Source: Buddleja alternifolia
Lineage: Eukaryota > Streptophyta > Magnoliopsida > Lamiales > Scrophulariaceae
Assembly: GCA_019426215.1 (NCBI GenBank)
Contig: CM033400.1
Span: 24,040,568 to 24,104,567, forward strand
DNA: 64,000 nucleotides
Reading direction: 5' to 3'
Shown: piece after piece, positions 1 to 12,900 of the stretch
How positions within the stretch are numbered: the stretch's first letter is position 1
Layout: the number at the start of each line of letters is the position of its first letter
Notes under the pieces: model-generated
Told to the model about the DNA's origin: nothing
Database searches by the model: none
What the model saw: the letters and a program-made list of their open reading frames with translations, nothing else
Made by a program: the position numbers and the translations under genes

Positions 1-1822
1 CTTAGTGATGGCCAATTTTATGTTGTACTAGAACAAGTATATTTTTCTCTTCCTTGATCACATATATATAGAGGTAGAATCCTAACCTTAGTATAATTAG
101 ATATAAGGAAACATTCAATCTTCAATATTTAATTCTTTCCTTATTTCTAGATATACCTCATCTAGGATTATTCCATGTAATATATATAAATTAATAATAT
201 ACATATATATATGTGTGTGTAATACAAGCCTAACATGTACATATCTATATATATATATATATATTATATTATATGTATATATAATATACATAAATCCTTT
301 AAGGAATAGATTTCGTTACCAAGTAACTTATCTTTCCTTAAATCATCCAACGATTTACTTTGATCAAGAAGTTGAGGAAGGAAAGATTTTCCTTGCCCAA
401 TCTCACCCATCACACGCGTCTCTCTCTAGTCTTGAAGTCCAAATTTTGATCTCTTGATTGGATTTTTTACTCCAATTAATTAATTACAAAGAATTGAATC
501 CTTTTAATTAATTCCAATAAGCAAAGTCCTACTTTATTTATTTCCACCAAATATCAATTTATTTATTTAACTTGAGTCAAACCCAATTAAATAAAATAAT
601 TGGACTATACTAAGTCCATTAATCAATTAATTCATCAAGATTAATTAAATAGTCTCTACTAATTAATTTATATTCCCAATTAGAAAAGTACTATACTTTC
701 CTAATTTTCTCAATTTTCTTATATTGATTAATCACACTTTAAAGGAAACTCTACAGAGTTAAATATGTGACCCTTTAGGCTCGTTTATGTACTAGTAGTA
801 GGTACACTTTCCCAAAGTGCTAGTGTACTTTCCAAAAATGAAAATACTAGATTAAATCCTACTTGTTTTAATCAAGCCTTGAATTAATCACCATATTAAT
901 TCAAGACACTTAAAAATCGTGGTTACTATGTAGTAACTGACCACGAAGACCTAGACATAAACGATAAGTAAAGATATGACTTTCACAATCACGATCCTCA
1001 TATAAGTAACACCTTCCATCATCCGATTGAGTCTAGGATATAAATTTAGTCGAAACCATAATAACTCAATATCTATGTTTTCCAATTACACTAAAGTTGA
1101 CTTTGACTATCTAAACGAGGAAACCCTACGCCTCATTAGAAGTCTTACTTCAGCCGAAGATTTCCTAAGTCAACTTACTTATATAAATATAGGAGATGCA
1201 CTGACAATACAAGTAAGAGATGGATCCCATCTTGATTTTTATGTATCTCCATACATGATCAGATCACACCCGAAATACTCCATGCGAAGATCCAGTATGT
1301 GATCATGAAGTAAGTCAAAGTATGATGGATCACATACAAGATAGCCTATAGAATCTCAGGTCCATGGGGATTACTCTTTTACTACGTGATTGTAGGAAGT
1401 TCCATATTTGACTGGGATTCCTTTTAAAGAACTTCTTTTGGGTGATTTGGTTTATCTATTCCAAATAGAAACCCTCATACATACACTGGCTTTCACCGTG
1501 CCAGTAAATGAAGGAAATACACTCTCCTAGAGTATGTATCGTACAAGCAAGTCTTTCAGGTTTGTCAATATCCCTCATCTTGACACCTTTTACGACTTGG
1601 AACATTGTTTAAGGACTGTAGCCTTGGAGACGTATTTCATCATCACCATACCCAATGAGCGATGACGTCTCATAGCCATGTGTGATCCTAAGGGACTTTA
1701 TTCTAACATACACAAGATATAAATACAAGAATAAAGATTGTCATCAAGAATTGACTTTATTTATCAGGTAAAGATTGTTCATAGAGTCTGATTATTACAA
1801 GGTGGCACCCAAATAAATTGGC
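1..1822. repeat. C1: LTR-like noncoding segment, first divergent copy
   Basis: No gene is visible. The stretch is AT-rich, with (TA)n runs near 190-280 and many TTAATTAA-type blocks. From about 735 it aligns by eye with 2548 onward and then with 23947-24390. Shared landmarks in the same order are a GTGACC block, the phrase GAAGACCTAGACATAAA (near 945 and 2735), ACTCCTTCCATC-like text, ATCTCAGG followed by CTACTACG-like text, and ATTACAAG-TGGC near the end. The two copies are strongly diverged. An open frame at 1027-1302 has no recognisable domain and lies inside the repeat, so I do not call it a gene. Ends are estimates and the left end is outside the window. It could be an old LTR or another long noncoding repeat. 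Confidence 0.5.
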
Positions 1823-3024
1823 GCGCCGAGAATCTACTCTATTAATTTGGTGTATGGAGAATATGGGAGAATAAAGTGTTTAGGCTTAACTTGTGAGAAG
1901 AAGAGAATAGAGGAATATTTTGCACTTAGAAAAATTCTGAGTGTATGTAGCACGGGGGAGGGAGGAGGCTGAATTGAGGCTTCCTATAGCCTCATCGGCC
2001 ACCTCTCTCTCTCTCTCTCTCCTTCTCTCATAGGAGTTTGACTTTTGTGCAACTCCTTTCTTTGTTGGATTCTTTCCATGTATATACAAATCCTGGTGTA
2101 TCTAATATATCTTTCTACATAAGAAAAATATATATCCATTATATATATATATATATAATATTCTCCATATCTTTCCACTTAGGAAAGATATAAATATATA
2201 TATATACATATTACTCTACATAAGAAAAATAAATATACTTTATATAATTTAGATTCCTTATTTAATTACTCCACGAAGGAATAATTCGATACTTGGATAC
2301 TTTATTAATTTACCTACATAAAGTAATTAAATATTAGCCTTTAATTAATTAATCCACATAGGATAATTAAATAACACTTATATTATTAATTAAACTAATT
2401 AATTAATCTTATTTAACTAATTCTACTAAAGAATTAATTTAATCCACTTAGGATTAGTTTCTTATTTAATTAATTCCACTTAGAAATTAATCTAATCCAC
2501 TAATGATTAATTCCACACAGTTAATTCCACACAAGAACTAACATTTTCATAAGGAGGTTCATACTTGAGTTATGTATGTGACCCCCTATATTCATTTACA
2601 TGCGAGCACTGTGACCTTTCTCTTAGGCTTATATAATTGTCGCACAACAAGTAATTATGGTGCCGAGTCTTATCACCAAACTCGGCTCAAGGCTCCCACC
2701 GATCTTTATTCATTGTTTAACAATGTCGTCATGAAGACCTAGACATAAATGATTATAATGAAGTATCTCTCTAGGTTATGATCTTCTTATGAGCCACTCC
2801 TTCCATCCTTTTTCCAAATAACTATGTCTGGCCAGAGATTTTTCATTAGTCATCTGTGTCAACAACATAGAAAATGTCTCGATAGCTGCCTAGTGGATAG
2901 ATCCTCTTTTGATGTCATCTATTCCATCGTTCGAACAGACTACACCCAACCTTAGCCACTCTCATGATTCTCCTGAAATTTAGATTAAGATCAAATTATA
3001 GTAGGTCAAACCCATCGCAGCGTT
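1823..3024. repeat. C2: second divergent copy, left part
   Basis: AT-rich noncoding sequence with a CT run near 2003-2022 and many short TTAATTAA blocks. Its right part matches C1 in order (see C1). The copy is interrupted at about 3024 by solo LTR B, with A1 and the CACTA element inside it, and resumes at 23947. No coding potential was seen. Confidence 0.45.
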
Positions 3025-4516
3025 TGTTAGTGTTATACCCTCAAATGCCATAGAGGATAGAATTATAGGGCATTAATTTGTAATTGAAAAATCTTATATT
3101 AATAAAAGACAATTCATTTTGTTTCTTATAGGCATTTGTAAGGATTTATAAATAACGTATAGTCCTTGATAATAAGGCAAACCTTCTACTCCCTATTGGT
3201 TAGGGATATTGGCACTGGAAGAATTTGATCCTTAATATTAAAATTGGTTCGCAAGTCGAAGAGAGCATTCACTGGATATTAATATTACTGGATAGAGACT
3301 AGTATGACATAAGTTTTGACAGGGAGGTGCAGTCGAACACTATGAGTATGTTAGTGGGAACTTGTGTCATAGATGCATCAGTGGAACTGATGAGTTCGAG
3401 CACAGCTTGCATCAGTTTTGTCACATGTGCTTTCACTCTATGACAATCAATGATAGAACTGATAAGTCGTGATAGGTATTCGTGAACCTTAAACCAGAGT
3501 AATCACGTTGAAGATGTGCTTGTGACATGAATTCTGTCATTAGAGTAGTCAGATCCAATTCATTTGTTGGTGGGGTCAACCTCGAAGTGCAGCTTGATGG
3601 GCAATTAGTAGTCTTAACTGATTAGAAAAATGGAATTTACTCTCTCATAAGTGAATGAGCGAAATATCATATGCCGTCATGAATGAGTGAGGTCAAAGTC
3701 TTTGGCCAAAGTAATGGAGATGCTCATGTTGGACATAAGAGTATAATCGGTGACCTTAATTCATTATGAGCTAAGCATATGGTCAAGTCTTGTGAGTTTG
3801 ACTAGTCCATGACTCTCACTTGAATGGGATATAAGAATAAAGGGTTTATACTCGTACGATATTCATAGTGTGAAAGGTTTGGAATGATTTTATTCATTCG
3901 TTCTCAATTAGGATACGATGTGGACCACGACACTGGCTAGGTGTTACCCAATTCCTTTTGGTTTCATTCCATTTGCCTTTTGAGACGAACCTAAAAAGTC
4001 GCGCTTAAAGGAATTGCAAAGGAAAAATTATGGTGTAAGACTTGAGAGATTTTTCGGTATTTGATATCGTAGTTAATTAATTAATTAAATCATTGGATTA
4101 TCTTATTAATTAATTATGTTACTATATTAATTAATTTCTTTATCGAATTAATTATAGGATTAACTTGGATTAATTATTTATTTAAATAAGTTATTTATTG
4201 AATAAATAATATTAATTAAATTAAACCACAAACATCGACTAAAGCCCAAGGGCTTAAATCGCCCAAGTGGGCATCTAACTTGGACGCCTAGGCCTTAGTT
4301 AATTAGGCTTGATTTTTCCTTGTGTAGTATAAATACTACTTAGTGGAAATAATTAACCCTAGCCACTCTAATTGTCTTTATCTCCAAGTTAAAGAACTCC
4401 ACCTCTCTCTCTCTAGCCGTTCATAGGGAAAGAAAAGAAGGGATTTTTTTACTCTCTATTCTAGCGTGGTGATTTAGAGGCATTACCTGATTCGCTGCTT
4501 GGAAAAATGATCAAAA
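3025..4516 (+). mobile_element. Solo LTR B, left part (split by A1)
   Basis: The segment starts TGTTAGTGTTATACCCTC, which resembles the LTR start of the A family on its own coding strand (TGTTAGGATTATGCCCTC). It resumes after A1 at 23816 and ends with AAACCCAACA at 23946, the same ending as A-family LTRs. The summed length is about 1.62 kb, similar to the 1.7 kb A LTRs. A TATA box (4328-4335) supports plus orientation, opposite to A1. No internal retroelement sequence follows, so this is best read as a solo LTR of a related copia family. Flanking target duplications are not clear (GCGTT versus ACCAT), as expected if it is old. Confidence 0.7.
4328..4335 (+). promoter_or_regulatory. TATA box of solo LTR B
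   Basis: TATAAATA lies about 1.3 kb into LTR B. The match is to the consensus only, so function is inferred. Confidence 0.4.
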
Positions 4517-6271
4517 CGTTGGGTTTCGCGTAAAAACACTTAAACGCATCGGAAGGATTTCAAAAATTTAATTTAAAACCCAAAAGTGTACTCTAATTCG
4601 CATAATTGAATCTCAAACATGCATTAACGAGTAAATCCGACTTACCTGTTGAAGCGAGGTGGTAGGAGAATCCAATTCTTCTTTTAAACTTTAGACTGAT
4701 GAACTTTTTGAATTCTTCAACCCTCGTGTTTTTCAATTATTGAAGTTGTAGATGAATCCAACAATGAATCACATTATCTCAAAATTATCACGTGCGAATT
4801 GATGACGAAAAATTCCCTTCTTGTTCTCTATGGGGGCGACAACTTTAGTGTATAGAGAGGGAGAATATTTTTCTTCTTCTATTCTTTGGAGAGTTACAAT
4901 TCATGTAATGTATTCTCTTCTCTAGGTTAAAGTCAAGAGAGCCTTTTTCTAACTCAATGACTTGTTGACCAAGACAAAACAAAAGAGACCAATTTGATCA
5001 TCCAACCTAGCCTAATGAGGACGCCCCATATAAGGCCTGGAATTCTTTTGTTTTGTAATTTCTTTATTCAATTAATTATTTATTTTATCCAACACATAAA
5101 TATATTAATTAAATAATAAAATTAATTAGATAAATTAATTTATTAATATATTTATCTAAAAAATTAATTAATAATTAATCTTATCCAATAATTAATTATC
5201 TTATCCAATAAGCAATTAATTATTTAACTTATCCAATAAATTAAATCTTTCCAAAATAAATAGAAAATAGAAAATTGCTTTTTCAATTTTCTTCATCAAT
5301 AATTTAGCGAGACTCTTTAGGTTCATTTCATTTGACAATGAGAGGAAACCAAAGGAAATGGGTAACACTTAGCCAGTCATGTGGCCCACTTCGTAGCCCA
5401 AATGAAATACAAATGAATGAATCATTCCACAACCTTTCAATCGTAAGTACTATGTATATATAAACCCTTCGTTCATGTTCCCCGGTCAAGTGAGAGTCAT
5501 AGTTATTGTCAAACTCACTGGACTTGACCATATGTATAAATTATAAAAATACGAGATCATTGAGATCAATTTGGTGCCTAGCACAATTATCTCATTTGCT
5601 TTGGCCAAAGACTTTGATCTCTATTTATCTATAATTACATAGAGTACATTCTCATTTACTTATAAGGGAACAAATCCCTCTTAGATATTTGCTAAGATTA
5701 CCACTTGCCCATCAAGTCCGCATTTCGAAGTTGACCCCACCAACTGGTGAATTGGGTCTAACTACTTTATTGAAAGACTTGACGCCACAAGTGCATCTTC
5801 AACCTGGTACTTCAGGTCAAAGGTTCACATATACCTATTACGCATAATCAGTTCTTTCATTGACAGTCACAGAGTGAAAACCCATGTGATAGAATCGATG
5901 TGAGTCGTGTTCGAGCATATCAGTTCCATTGATGTGCCTACAATCTTAGTCTCCTATCATCCAATGATACTAGATAGGCACTCCCATGTCGGAGCTAAGT
6001 CTTTATTTGTTCATTAAAGACTTCATATTACTTGCGAACTTATTTTAGTAATCAAGATCGATCTCTCTAGTGCCAATCTTCCTATCCCATAAGAAGTAGA
6101 GGGATCACACTGAAAATACGTAGAAAATATTTTACACAACTACTAGATGCAGATAAGAATTAAGTGCAAAATTAAATGATGCCTCTTATTATAAATAATA
6201 TTTAGGTTCAATACAAGATAGATGCCCTATTCACACTATCCTCTATGGCATTAGAGGGCATAATCCTAACA
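4517..6271 (-). repeat. A1 3' LTR
   Basis: On the plus strand it runs from GTTGGGTTTCGCG to TAATCCTAACA. It pairs with the right LTR at 22108-23810 and with the A2 LTR at 57821-59585. The two A1 LTRs differ by point changes and indels: the right copy lacks about 50 bp present near 5610-5663 here, and this copy lacks a short block present near 23520-23550. This divergence is clearly larger than in elements D or F, so A1 is older. Confidence 0.92.
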
Positions 6272-6283
6272 ATATCCCACTTG
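6272..6283 (-). other. A1 polypurine tract
   Basis: On the minus strand, CAAGTGGGATAT directly precedes the 3' LTR. A2 has CAAGTGGGAGAT at the same place, the usual copia form. It primes plus-strand DNA synthesis. Confidence 0.8.
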
Positions 6284-7855
6284 CACTCAATGCCACTCAT
6301 TGTGGTATCTAATACCCATCCTTCCCAGGTATCGGTCCAAAACAACCTGAGGTAGTGGTTTGGTGAACGGGTCAGCTACATTGTCAGCTGAGGCTATTTT
6401 CTGCATTGCTCTCTCTCCTCTGCCAACGATCTCCTTGATGATGTGAAATCTTCTCTCAATGTGTTTGGATTTGTTATGAGACCTCGGTTCTTTGGCTTAC
6501 GCTATAGCTCCATTGTTATCACAATAAAGTGGTAACTGGAGCTAAGCACTATGGATCGATTCAAGTTCTCCAAGAAACTTTCTCATCCAAACAGCTTCTT
6601 TCGCTGCCTCCGAGGCTGCCACATACTCCACTTCAGTGGTGGAATCAGCGGTTGTGCTTCGGTTGGAACTTTTCCAAGACACTGCTCCACCATTGAGAGT
6701 AAAAACAAACCCCGAAATGGATTTTCGATCGTCAATATCAGATTGAAAGTCTGAATCAGAATAACCTTCCATCTTCAGGTCTCCACCTACATAGATGAAA
6801 ATCATATCCTTAATTCCTTTCAGATATTTTAGGATATTTTTCATAGCTATCCAATGTTCCTTTCCGGGGTTTGCCTGAAATTGACTCACCATGCACGCAG
6901 CATAGGCAATGTCAGGTCTAGTACACAGCATTGCATACATCAGGCTACCTACTGCAGAAGCATAGGGTACATTACTCATCTCCTGCCTATCTTCCTCACT
7001 TTGAGGGCACATAGACTTGGACAAGAGTACTCCATGCCTCATGGGAAGAAACCCTTTCTTAGAATTGTCCATCCTAAACCTCTTGAGGACCTTTTCTCAG
7101 TAAAGGGCTTGAGAGAGACCTATCATTCTATTCGTTCTATCCCTGTAGATACGAATTCATAGAATGTATGTCGCTTCTCCCAAGTCTTTCATGAAAAACG
7201 TACTCGAAAGCCATTTCTTGACTGTGGTGAGCATTCCTACGTCATTTCCAATAAACAGAATGTCATCCACATATAGTACTAAGATCGAGAGTTTGATCCC
7301 ACTAGTCTTCTAGTAGACACTGGGTTCATCTTCGTTCTTGATGTTGCCATATCCCTTTACTACTTCATCAAAATGGAGATTCCAGCTTCTAGATGCTTGC
7401 TTGAGACCACACTTTATGGATATCGTACTTGGATACAAAACCCTTTGGTTGTTCCATATAGATATCCTCCTCGAGGAATCCATTCAAAAAAACCGTTTTG
7501 ACATCCATCTGCCATATCTCATAATCTAAGTATGCAGCTATGGATAACAGTATTCGTATGGATTTTATCATGGCGACGGACGAAAAGGTTTCTTGATAGT
7601 CAATTCCTTTTCTTTGACTATACACTTTCGCTACAAGCCTGGCTTTAAAGATGCTAACCTTGCCATCGTTACCTATCTTTCTTTTGTAGATTCACTTATA
7701 TCCTATAGGTTTGATATCTTTAAGACAATCTACCAAAGTCCAGACTTGGTTCGATTGCATAGAGTCTATTTCTGTTTCCATGGCTTCTCACCATCTTGAA
7801 GCATTGACATACACCATCGCTTGATCATAGGTACAAGGATCATCTTCATGACCGT
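6284..7855 (-). pseudogene. A1 pol, reverse transcriptase and RNase H part
   Basis: Read from 7855 down to 6284, this is the C-terminal half of a copia polyprotein. RT motifs include WQMDVKTVFLNG and EEDIYMEQPKGF (about 7390-7520) and the catalytic YVDD near 7270. The open frame 7072-6542 holds the RT tail (SLMYAMLCTRPDIAYA) and copia RNase H text (GYSDSDFQSDIDDRKS, then EVEYVAASEAAKEAVWM). Remnants of the end of RNase H (YCDNNGAIA, then KHIERRFH) follow to about 6290. Several stops and frame changes break it. Its N-terminal continuation lies beyond the CACTA insertion, at 17651 onward. Confidence 0.9.
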
Positions 7856-8140
7856 CACTACTACAAAAATAGACTATTACAGCGCACATATTACAGTGGT
7901 TTTTAGAAAATCACTGAACGGAAGGGCCTATTATAGCGATTCAACGAAGAACCACTGTAATAGGTCAAACCGGATGACCAATTACAACGGTTCAATGAAA
8001 AACCGCTGTAACCGGTCCAGGGCTGTTACAGCGGTTTTTCACAAAACCGCTTTAATTGGTCAATTATCGCGGTTTATTGAAAAACCGCTATAACAGCCCG
8101 GACCGGTTACAGCGGTTTTTCAATAAACCGCTTTTTTAAA
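7856..8140. repeat. CACTA left terminal and subterminal repeats
   Basis: After the terminal CACTACTACAAAAAT there are about eight copies, in both orientations, of a motif around TTACAGCGGTTTTT or AAAAACCGCTGTAA. Examples are at about 7925, 8010, 8025, 8075 and 8108. Such repeated subterminal motifs bind the element's accessory protein in known CACTA families. The same motif recurs at 17500-17600. Confidence 0.88.
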
Positions 8141-8163
8141 TTAAAAAAAATGAGAATCCCATT

Positions 8164-8342
8164 TCTCCCCCATTTCGGCTGATCTCTCTCTCTCTATTCT
8201 CTTTCTCTCACAGTCATCTCTCTCTACTCTCTCTCTCTCTCTCTCACTCGACTCCTCCACCACCACCGCCGCCACCCCCACCGTCGCCAACCCCGGTCAC
8301 CGCCGCAACCACCATTACCACCTTCGCCGCCGTCACCACCAT

Positions 8343-8431
<89 letters not shown>

Positions 8432-8580
8432 CTACTAGATCTATATATATCTCTAGCTATATAAATATATATATACACACACCACCTACCTCGGCGCCAC
8501 CACCACCATCTTATACCGCCGCCGCCACCACCACCACGACCCGAGCGCCTCTCGTCTCTCTCTCTCGACTCTCTCTCGCC
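8164..8580. repeat. CT microsatellite and CCACC-rich tracts in CACTA 5' region
   Basis: A (CT)n run of about 84 bp spans 8346-8429, with shorter CT runs near 8185-8245 and 8554-8578. CCACCACCGCCGCC-type text surrounds it at 8255-8340 and 8485-8545. Similar CCACC text recurs at 13396-13510 ahead of the second CACTA gene. It probably represents untranslated leader DNA. Long open frames on either strand here are an artefact of the repeat. Confidence 0.8.
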
Positions 8581-8652
8581 TTATAGCTATATACTTATAT
8601 ATATATATGTTTATATATGTTGTGTATATTTTATATATGTTATGATAATTAG

Positions 8653-8954
8653 GGTTATATGTTAATATTTTGATTATTGTTATACATATGTTATGTTAAT
8701 TAATTGGGATTTTGTGAATTATATAATGTGGGTTATAAGTTAATATCTTGATTGTTGTTATATATATGTTATGTTAATTGGGATTTTGTGAATTATATAA
8801 TGTGGGTTATATGTTACTTTCTTGATTGTTGTTATATATATGTGTTATGTTAATTAGGTTTTGTGAATTATATAATGTGGGTTATATGTTAATTTCTTGA
8901 TTGTTGTTATATATATGTTATGGTAAATGGGGGTTTTGTGAAATATATAATGTG
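8653..8954 (+). repeat. Four tandem copies of a ~75-bp AT-rich unit
   Basis: Copies lie at about 8653-8730, 8731-8804, 8805-8879 and 8880-8954. Each begins GGTTATA-GTTA and ends GAATATATAATGTG-like text (for example AATTATATAATGTG). Units are about 74-78 bp. The array then degrades into shorter TTATGTTATAG repeats to about 9080. It lies between the CT leader and the transposase gene. Confidence 0.88.
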
Positions 8955-9161
8955 GATTTTTGTTATGTTATGTTATAGTTGATTATGTTATAATGTGGAT
9001 TATTGTTATGTTGTAGTTGATTATATTAATTGGTTTTGTGAATTATAGAATGTGGTTATTTGTTAAATATAAGTTATGTTAAATGGGGTTTCTTGATTGT
9101 TGGATTTTTTATTTATGCTATGATATGTTGGTATTATGATTGGATTTTTGTTGCATTTTTT

Positions 9162-9953
9162 TGGTTGACATCGTTTAATGCATTCATGGTTTTGTGAAGT
9201 TTGATTGGTTTTGTGAACGAATTGATGGATTAGTTTTGTTGGGTTGCAATTTTGGGGTTAGATTAAGTCGAGAACTTGGTAGAAATTTATGCGTTATTAC
9301 TCTGTCGAATTTTTGAAAATATGATGCTTTATGTGATCCAACCGGTGATCAATATTTATAAAATAATGCTTTAGTTTTAGTTTTATGTGATTTATATGAT
9401 CCAACTGGTGATCAATATTTGAAGTTGCTTGAAATATGTTGTTTTATGTGATCCAACGGGTGATCAATATTTTCGTATAGTGAGATCGACATTTTGGATT
9501 TGTTGTGGGTGAAAGATTAGAATGTTGGGTTTGTTGTGGTTGAAAGATGCGAATTTTGTTGGTTGCAAGTTTGGGAAAGATTAAGTCGAGAACTTGGTAG
9601 AAATTTTTGCGTTGTTACTCTGCCAAAATTTTTCTAGGATAATGGGAAACAAATTAAAATTAAAATAATTTAATTAATTCAACTGAACTGATGTTAAAAT
9701 TATTTAATTTAATTAATTAAGAATCAAGATGGATGTATAAAAATTGAATTTTAGCTGATCGTAAGATCCAAATTTTGTTGGTTGCAACCCACCCGGGAAA
9801 AGATTAAGTCGAGAACTTGATAAAAAAAATTGTGTCGTTACTCTGCCTAATTTTTTCTAAAATAATGGGAAATAAATTAAAATAAAAATTATTTAATTAA
9901 TTCAACTATGAAGTGATATTAAAATTGTTTAATTTAATTAATTCAGAATCAAG
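9162..9953 (+). repeat. CACTA transposase 5' region with repeated modules
   Basis: A module with GATTAAGTCGAGAACTTG then GTTACTCTGCC occurs three times here (about 9260-9318, 9562-9640, 9785-9865) and once at 13733-13796. The last two of the three copies are part of a 225-bp tandem duplication whose end coincides with the TNP2 start codon. ATGATCCAACCGGTGATCAATATTT-type text also repeats near 9335, 9400 and 9450. This is the likely promoter or leader of the transposase gene; that role is inferred from position. Confidence 0.75.
9729..9740 (+). other. Decoy start: 3-codon upstream ORF from duplicated TNP2 start
   Basis: The context GAATCAAGATGGAT occurs at 9721 and again at 9946, exactly 225 bp apart. 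The downstream copy opens the transposase. The upstream copy reads ATG GAT GTA TAA, a three-codon upstream frame. It could lower translation from the true start if it lies in the transcript; that effect is inferred. Confidence 0.7.
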
Positions 9954-12900
9954 ATGGATCGAAGTTGGATATTCGTGGATCATATGTCGGAGCAATATGA
10001 GAAAGGGGTGAAAGAATTCATCAATTTTGCGATTGAGCATGCATCAGATCGGACTAGAATCAGTTGCCCGTGTTTACGTTGTTGTTTTGGAAAGAGAATT
10101 AGTCCACGTGAATTAGAAGATCATTTGGTGTGTAATGGAATTGATAAAAGCTACACATGTTGGACAAGACACGGTGAGAGCAGTGTCACCTCAGATGAAT
10201 TGGGTGGTACATCATATCGATCACGGGATTTGGATATGAATGATTATGAGCCTGATCGTTTGGAGGAGATGACAAATGTGATTGACGAAGATTTACGAAA
10301 TTGTCCCAAGATGTTTGACAGTTTGACAAGTGATTCAAAGACACCACTGTATAGTGGTAGTAAATTCACAAGATTGAAAGCAGTCCTAAACCTCTACAAG
10401 TTAAAAGCCAACAATGAGTGGAGTGATAAGAGTTTCACAGACTTACTTGATCTATTAAAAAACATGCTACCCGAGGATAATGTGTTACCTAGTCGTACTT
10501 ATAAGGCTAAGAAGATCTTAACCTCAATTAGCATGGGATATGAGAGGATACATGCCTGTCTCAATGATTGCATATTGTTTAGAACTGACTATGCATCATC
10601 GAAGGTTTGTCTGAAATGTGGTGCCTAGCGGTACAAGAAGAACGGATCTGCTCCTGTCAAAATTATGTGGTATTTGCCCATAATATCACGATTTAAGCGC
10701 ATGTACAGTAGTAAAGAGTTGGTCAAGGACTTGACATGGCATGTTGATAGACGGCTTGAAGAAAGGATCGAAGATGACAAGATTCGACACCCCTCAAATT
10801 CTCCTCAATGGAAAAAGATCGATGATGATTTCCCTGAATTTGGTGAAGAATCGAGAAACCTTCGCCTTGTATTGGCTACAGATGGCATGAACCCTCATGG
10901 CTTGCAAAGTAGCTCACATAATACATGGCCGGTGATTTTGATGATCTACAACCTCCCACCATCGCGATGCATGAAGCGAGAACATATAATGATGCCTATA
11001 CTCATTTCTGGGCGAAAACAACTTGAAAATGATATAGATGTCTACTTGGCTTCTTCAATTGAGGATTTGAAGGTGTTGTGGGAGACCGGTGTTCAAGTAT
11101 ATGAAGGGTTCAGAGAAAAAAATTTCAATGTCAGAGTCATGTTATTTGGAACAATCAATGATTTTTCGGCAAGAGCAAACCTCGAGGGATATGGTGTACA
11201 TGGCCAATGTGGATGCCCCATATGTGTCAAGAGTACAGATCAATATCGATTGACACACTCTCAGAAATATGCATTCCAAGGGCATTGGAGATGGCTAAAT
11301 CGAAACCATAGATATCGTCGGTGGAAAAAAGCTTTCAATGGGAACTCCTAAGTGCTTGACTAGTGAAGAAGTATTTGAGAATATAAAAGACTTGGAGGTT
11401 AAATTTGGAAAGACTTTTGCAAGTGGGCTTGCAAAAACTGGGTGGAAAAAAAGGTCAATTTTTTTTTGGTTGCCGTATTGGACGTCTTTATATGTTAGAC
11501 ATTTTCTTGATATTATGCATATTGAGAAAAATGTATTTGATAGTGTCATTGATACACTTCTAAATGTGCCCGAAAAGACAAAAGATGGCGTAAAGACAAG
11601 GTTAGACTTGGTTGAAATGAAGATAAGAGAAAAATTGCCACCAACAAATAAGGAAAAACGTACTTATTTGCCTCCAGTAGCTCACACTCTATCCAGGAAA
11701 GAAAAAATTACATTATATGAGTTTCTTAATGGAGTGAAAGTTCTAGAAGGATATTCTTCAAACATTAGCAGTCTTGTACCAATGAAGGACTTGAAGCTAA
11801 AGCACATGAAGACTCACGATTATCATGTGATCATGGATCATTTGCTACCAATTGCTATACGGACCATTTTGCCAAAAAGGTTAGAGAAACTATAACCTCA
11901 TTATGTTTCTTCTTCAAAGCAATGTGGAGCAAGGTGTTTGATTCTGAACAATTGCCTGCACTTCAAAAACAAATTGTCATCACTCTGTGCGAGCTTGAGA
12001 AGTATTTTCCACTAGCATTTTTTGATATAATGACTCACCTACCTATTCACTTGGTTAGAGAGACACAACTATGTGGACCGGCTTTTATGAGATCTATGTA
12101 TCCGACTGAGTGTTATATGAAGGTATTAAAAGGCTACATGAAAAATCGTAGTCGACCGGAAGGTAGCATTGTTGAACGGTACATAGTTGATGAAGCGATT
12201 ACATTTTGCATAGAATATCTGAAAGATTCTAACGTTGCAGAGCTTCCAAAGTCTCATGTTGTAGGAAGGAGAACAGAAGGAGAAAGCGTACTTGGAAAGC
12301 AATTAGTTAGTGTTCCTTGCACGCAAAGGGATCAGACACACCTATATGTGCTCCACAACACTGATGAGGTTAAGCCATATGTTCAAGAGCACAAGGATCA
12401 ACTTAGGAGATTAAATCCAAATAAAAATGAGAGTTGGATTTCAAGAGAGCATAATAAGAGTTTCTCTGATTGGTTCCAAAAGCATATTCACGAGAAACAG
12501 AATGAGAATCCACTTTCAGTTTCAGATAAATTGGCACGGTTGTCGATGGGATCGGGCAGACTTGTATTTTGTCATTCAGGTTATCGTATAAATGGTCACA
12601 CATTCTATACAAAAGACCAAGATGAACGGAGTACAATGCAGAATAGTGGGGTAAGTCTTGTAGCTCAAGCAATGCATATCTCAAGTGCGAGAGATAATAA
12701 CCCAATCTATGCTCATTTATCATATTATGGGGTCATTGAACATATATGGGAGCTGGATTATTGTTGGTTTCGGATGCCTGTATTTGGGTGTAGGTAGGCT
12801 GACAATAAAAATGGTGTCGATAATAGTGAAATAGGCTTCACTCGAGTTGACCTTGATAGGGTAGGTTACAAATATGAACCTTTCATTTTGGCATCACAAG

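Noticed and set aside
1027..1302. 91-codon open frame
   Set aside because: Lies inside repeat C1, has no recognisable domain, and the aligned part of C2 is not open.
8224..8478. Open frame rich in Arg-Glu on the minus strand, and Ser/Leu frames on the plus strand
   Set aside because: Made by the (CT)n microsatellite; every frame of a CT repeat is open. No start context or domain.
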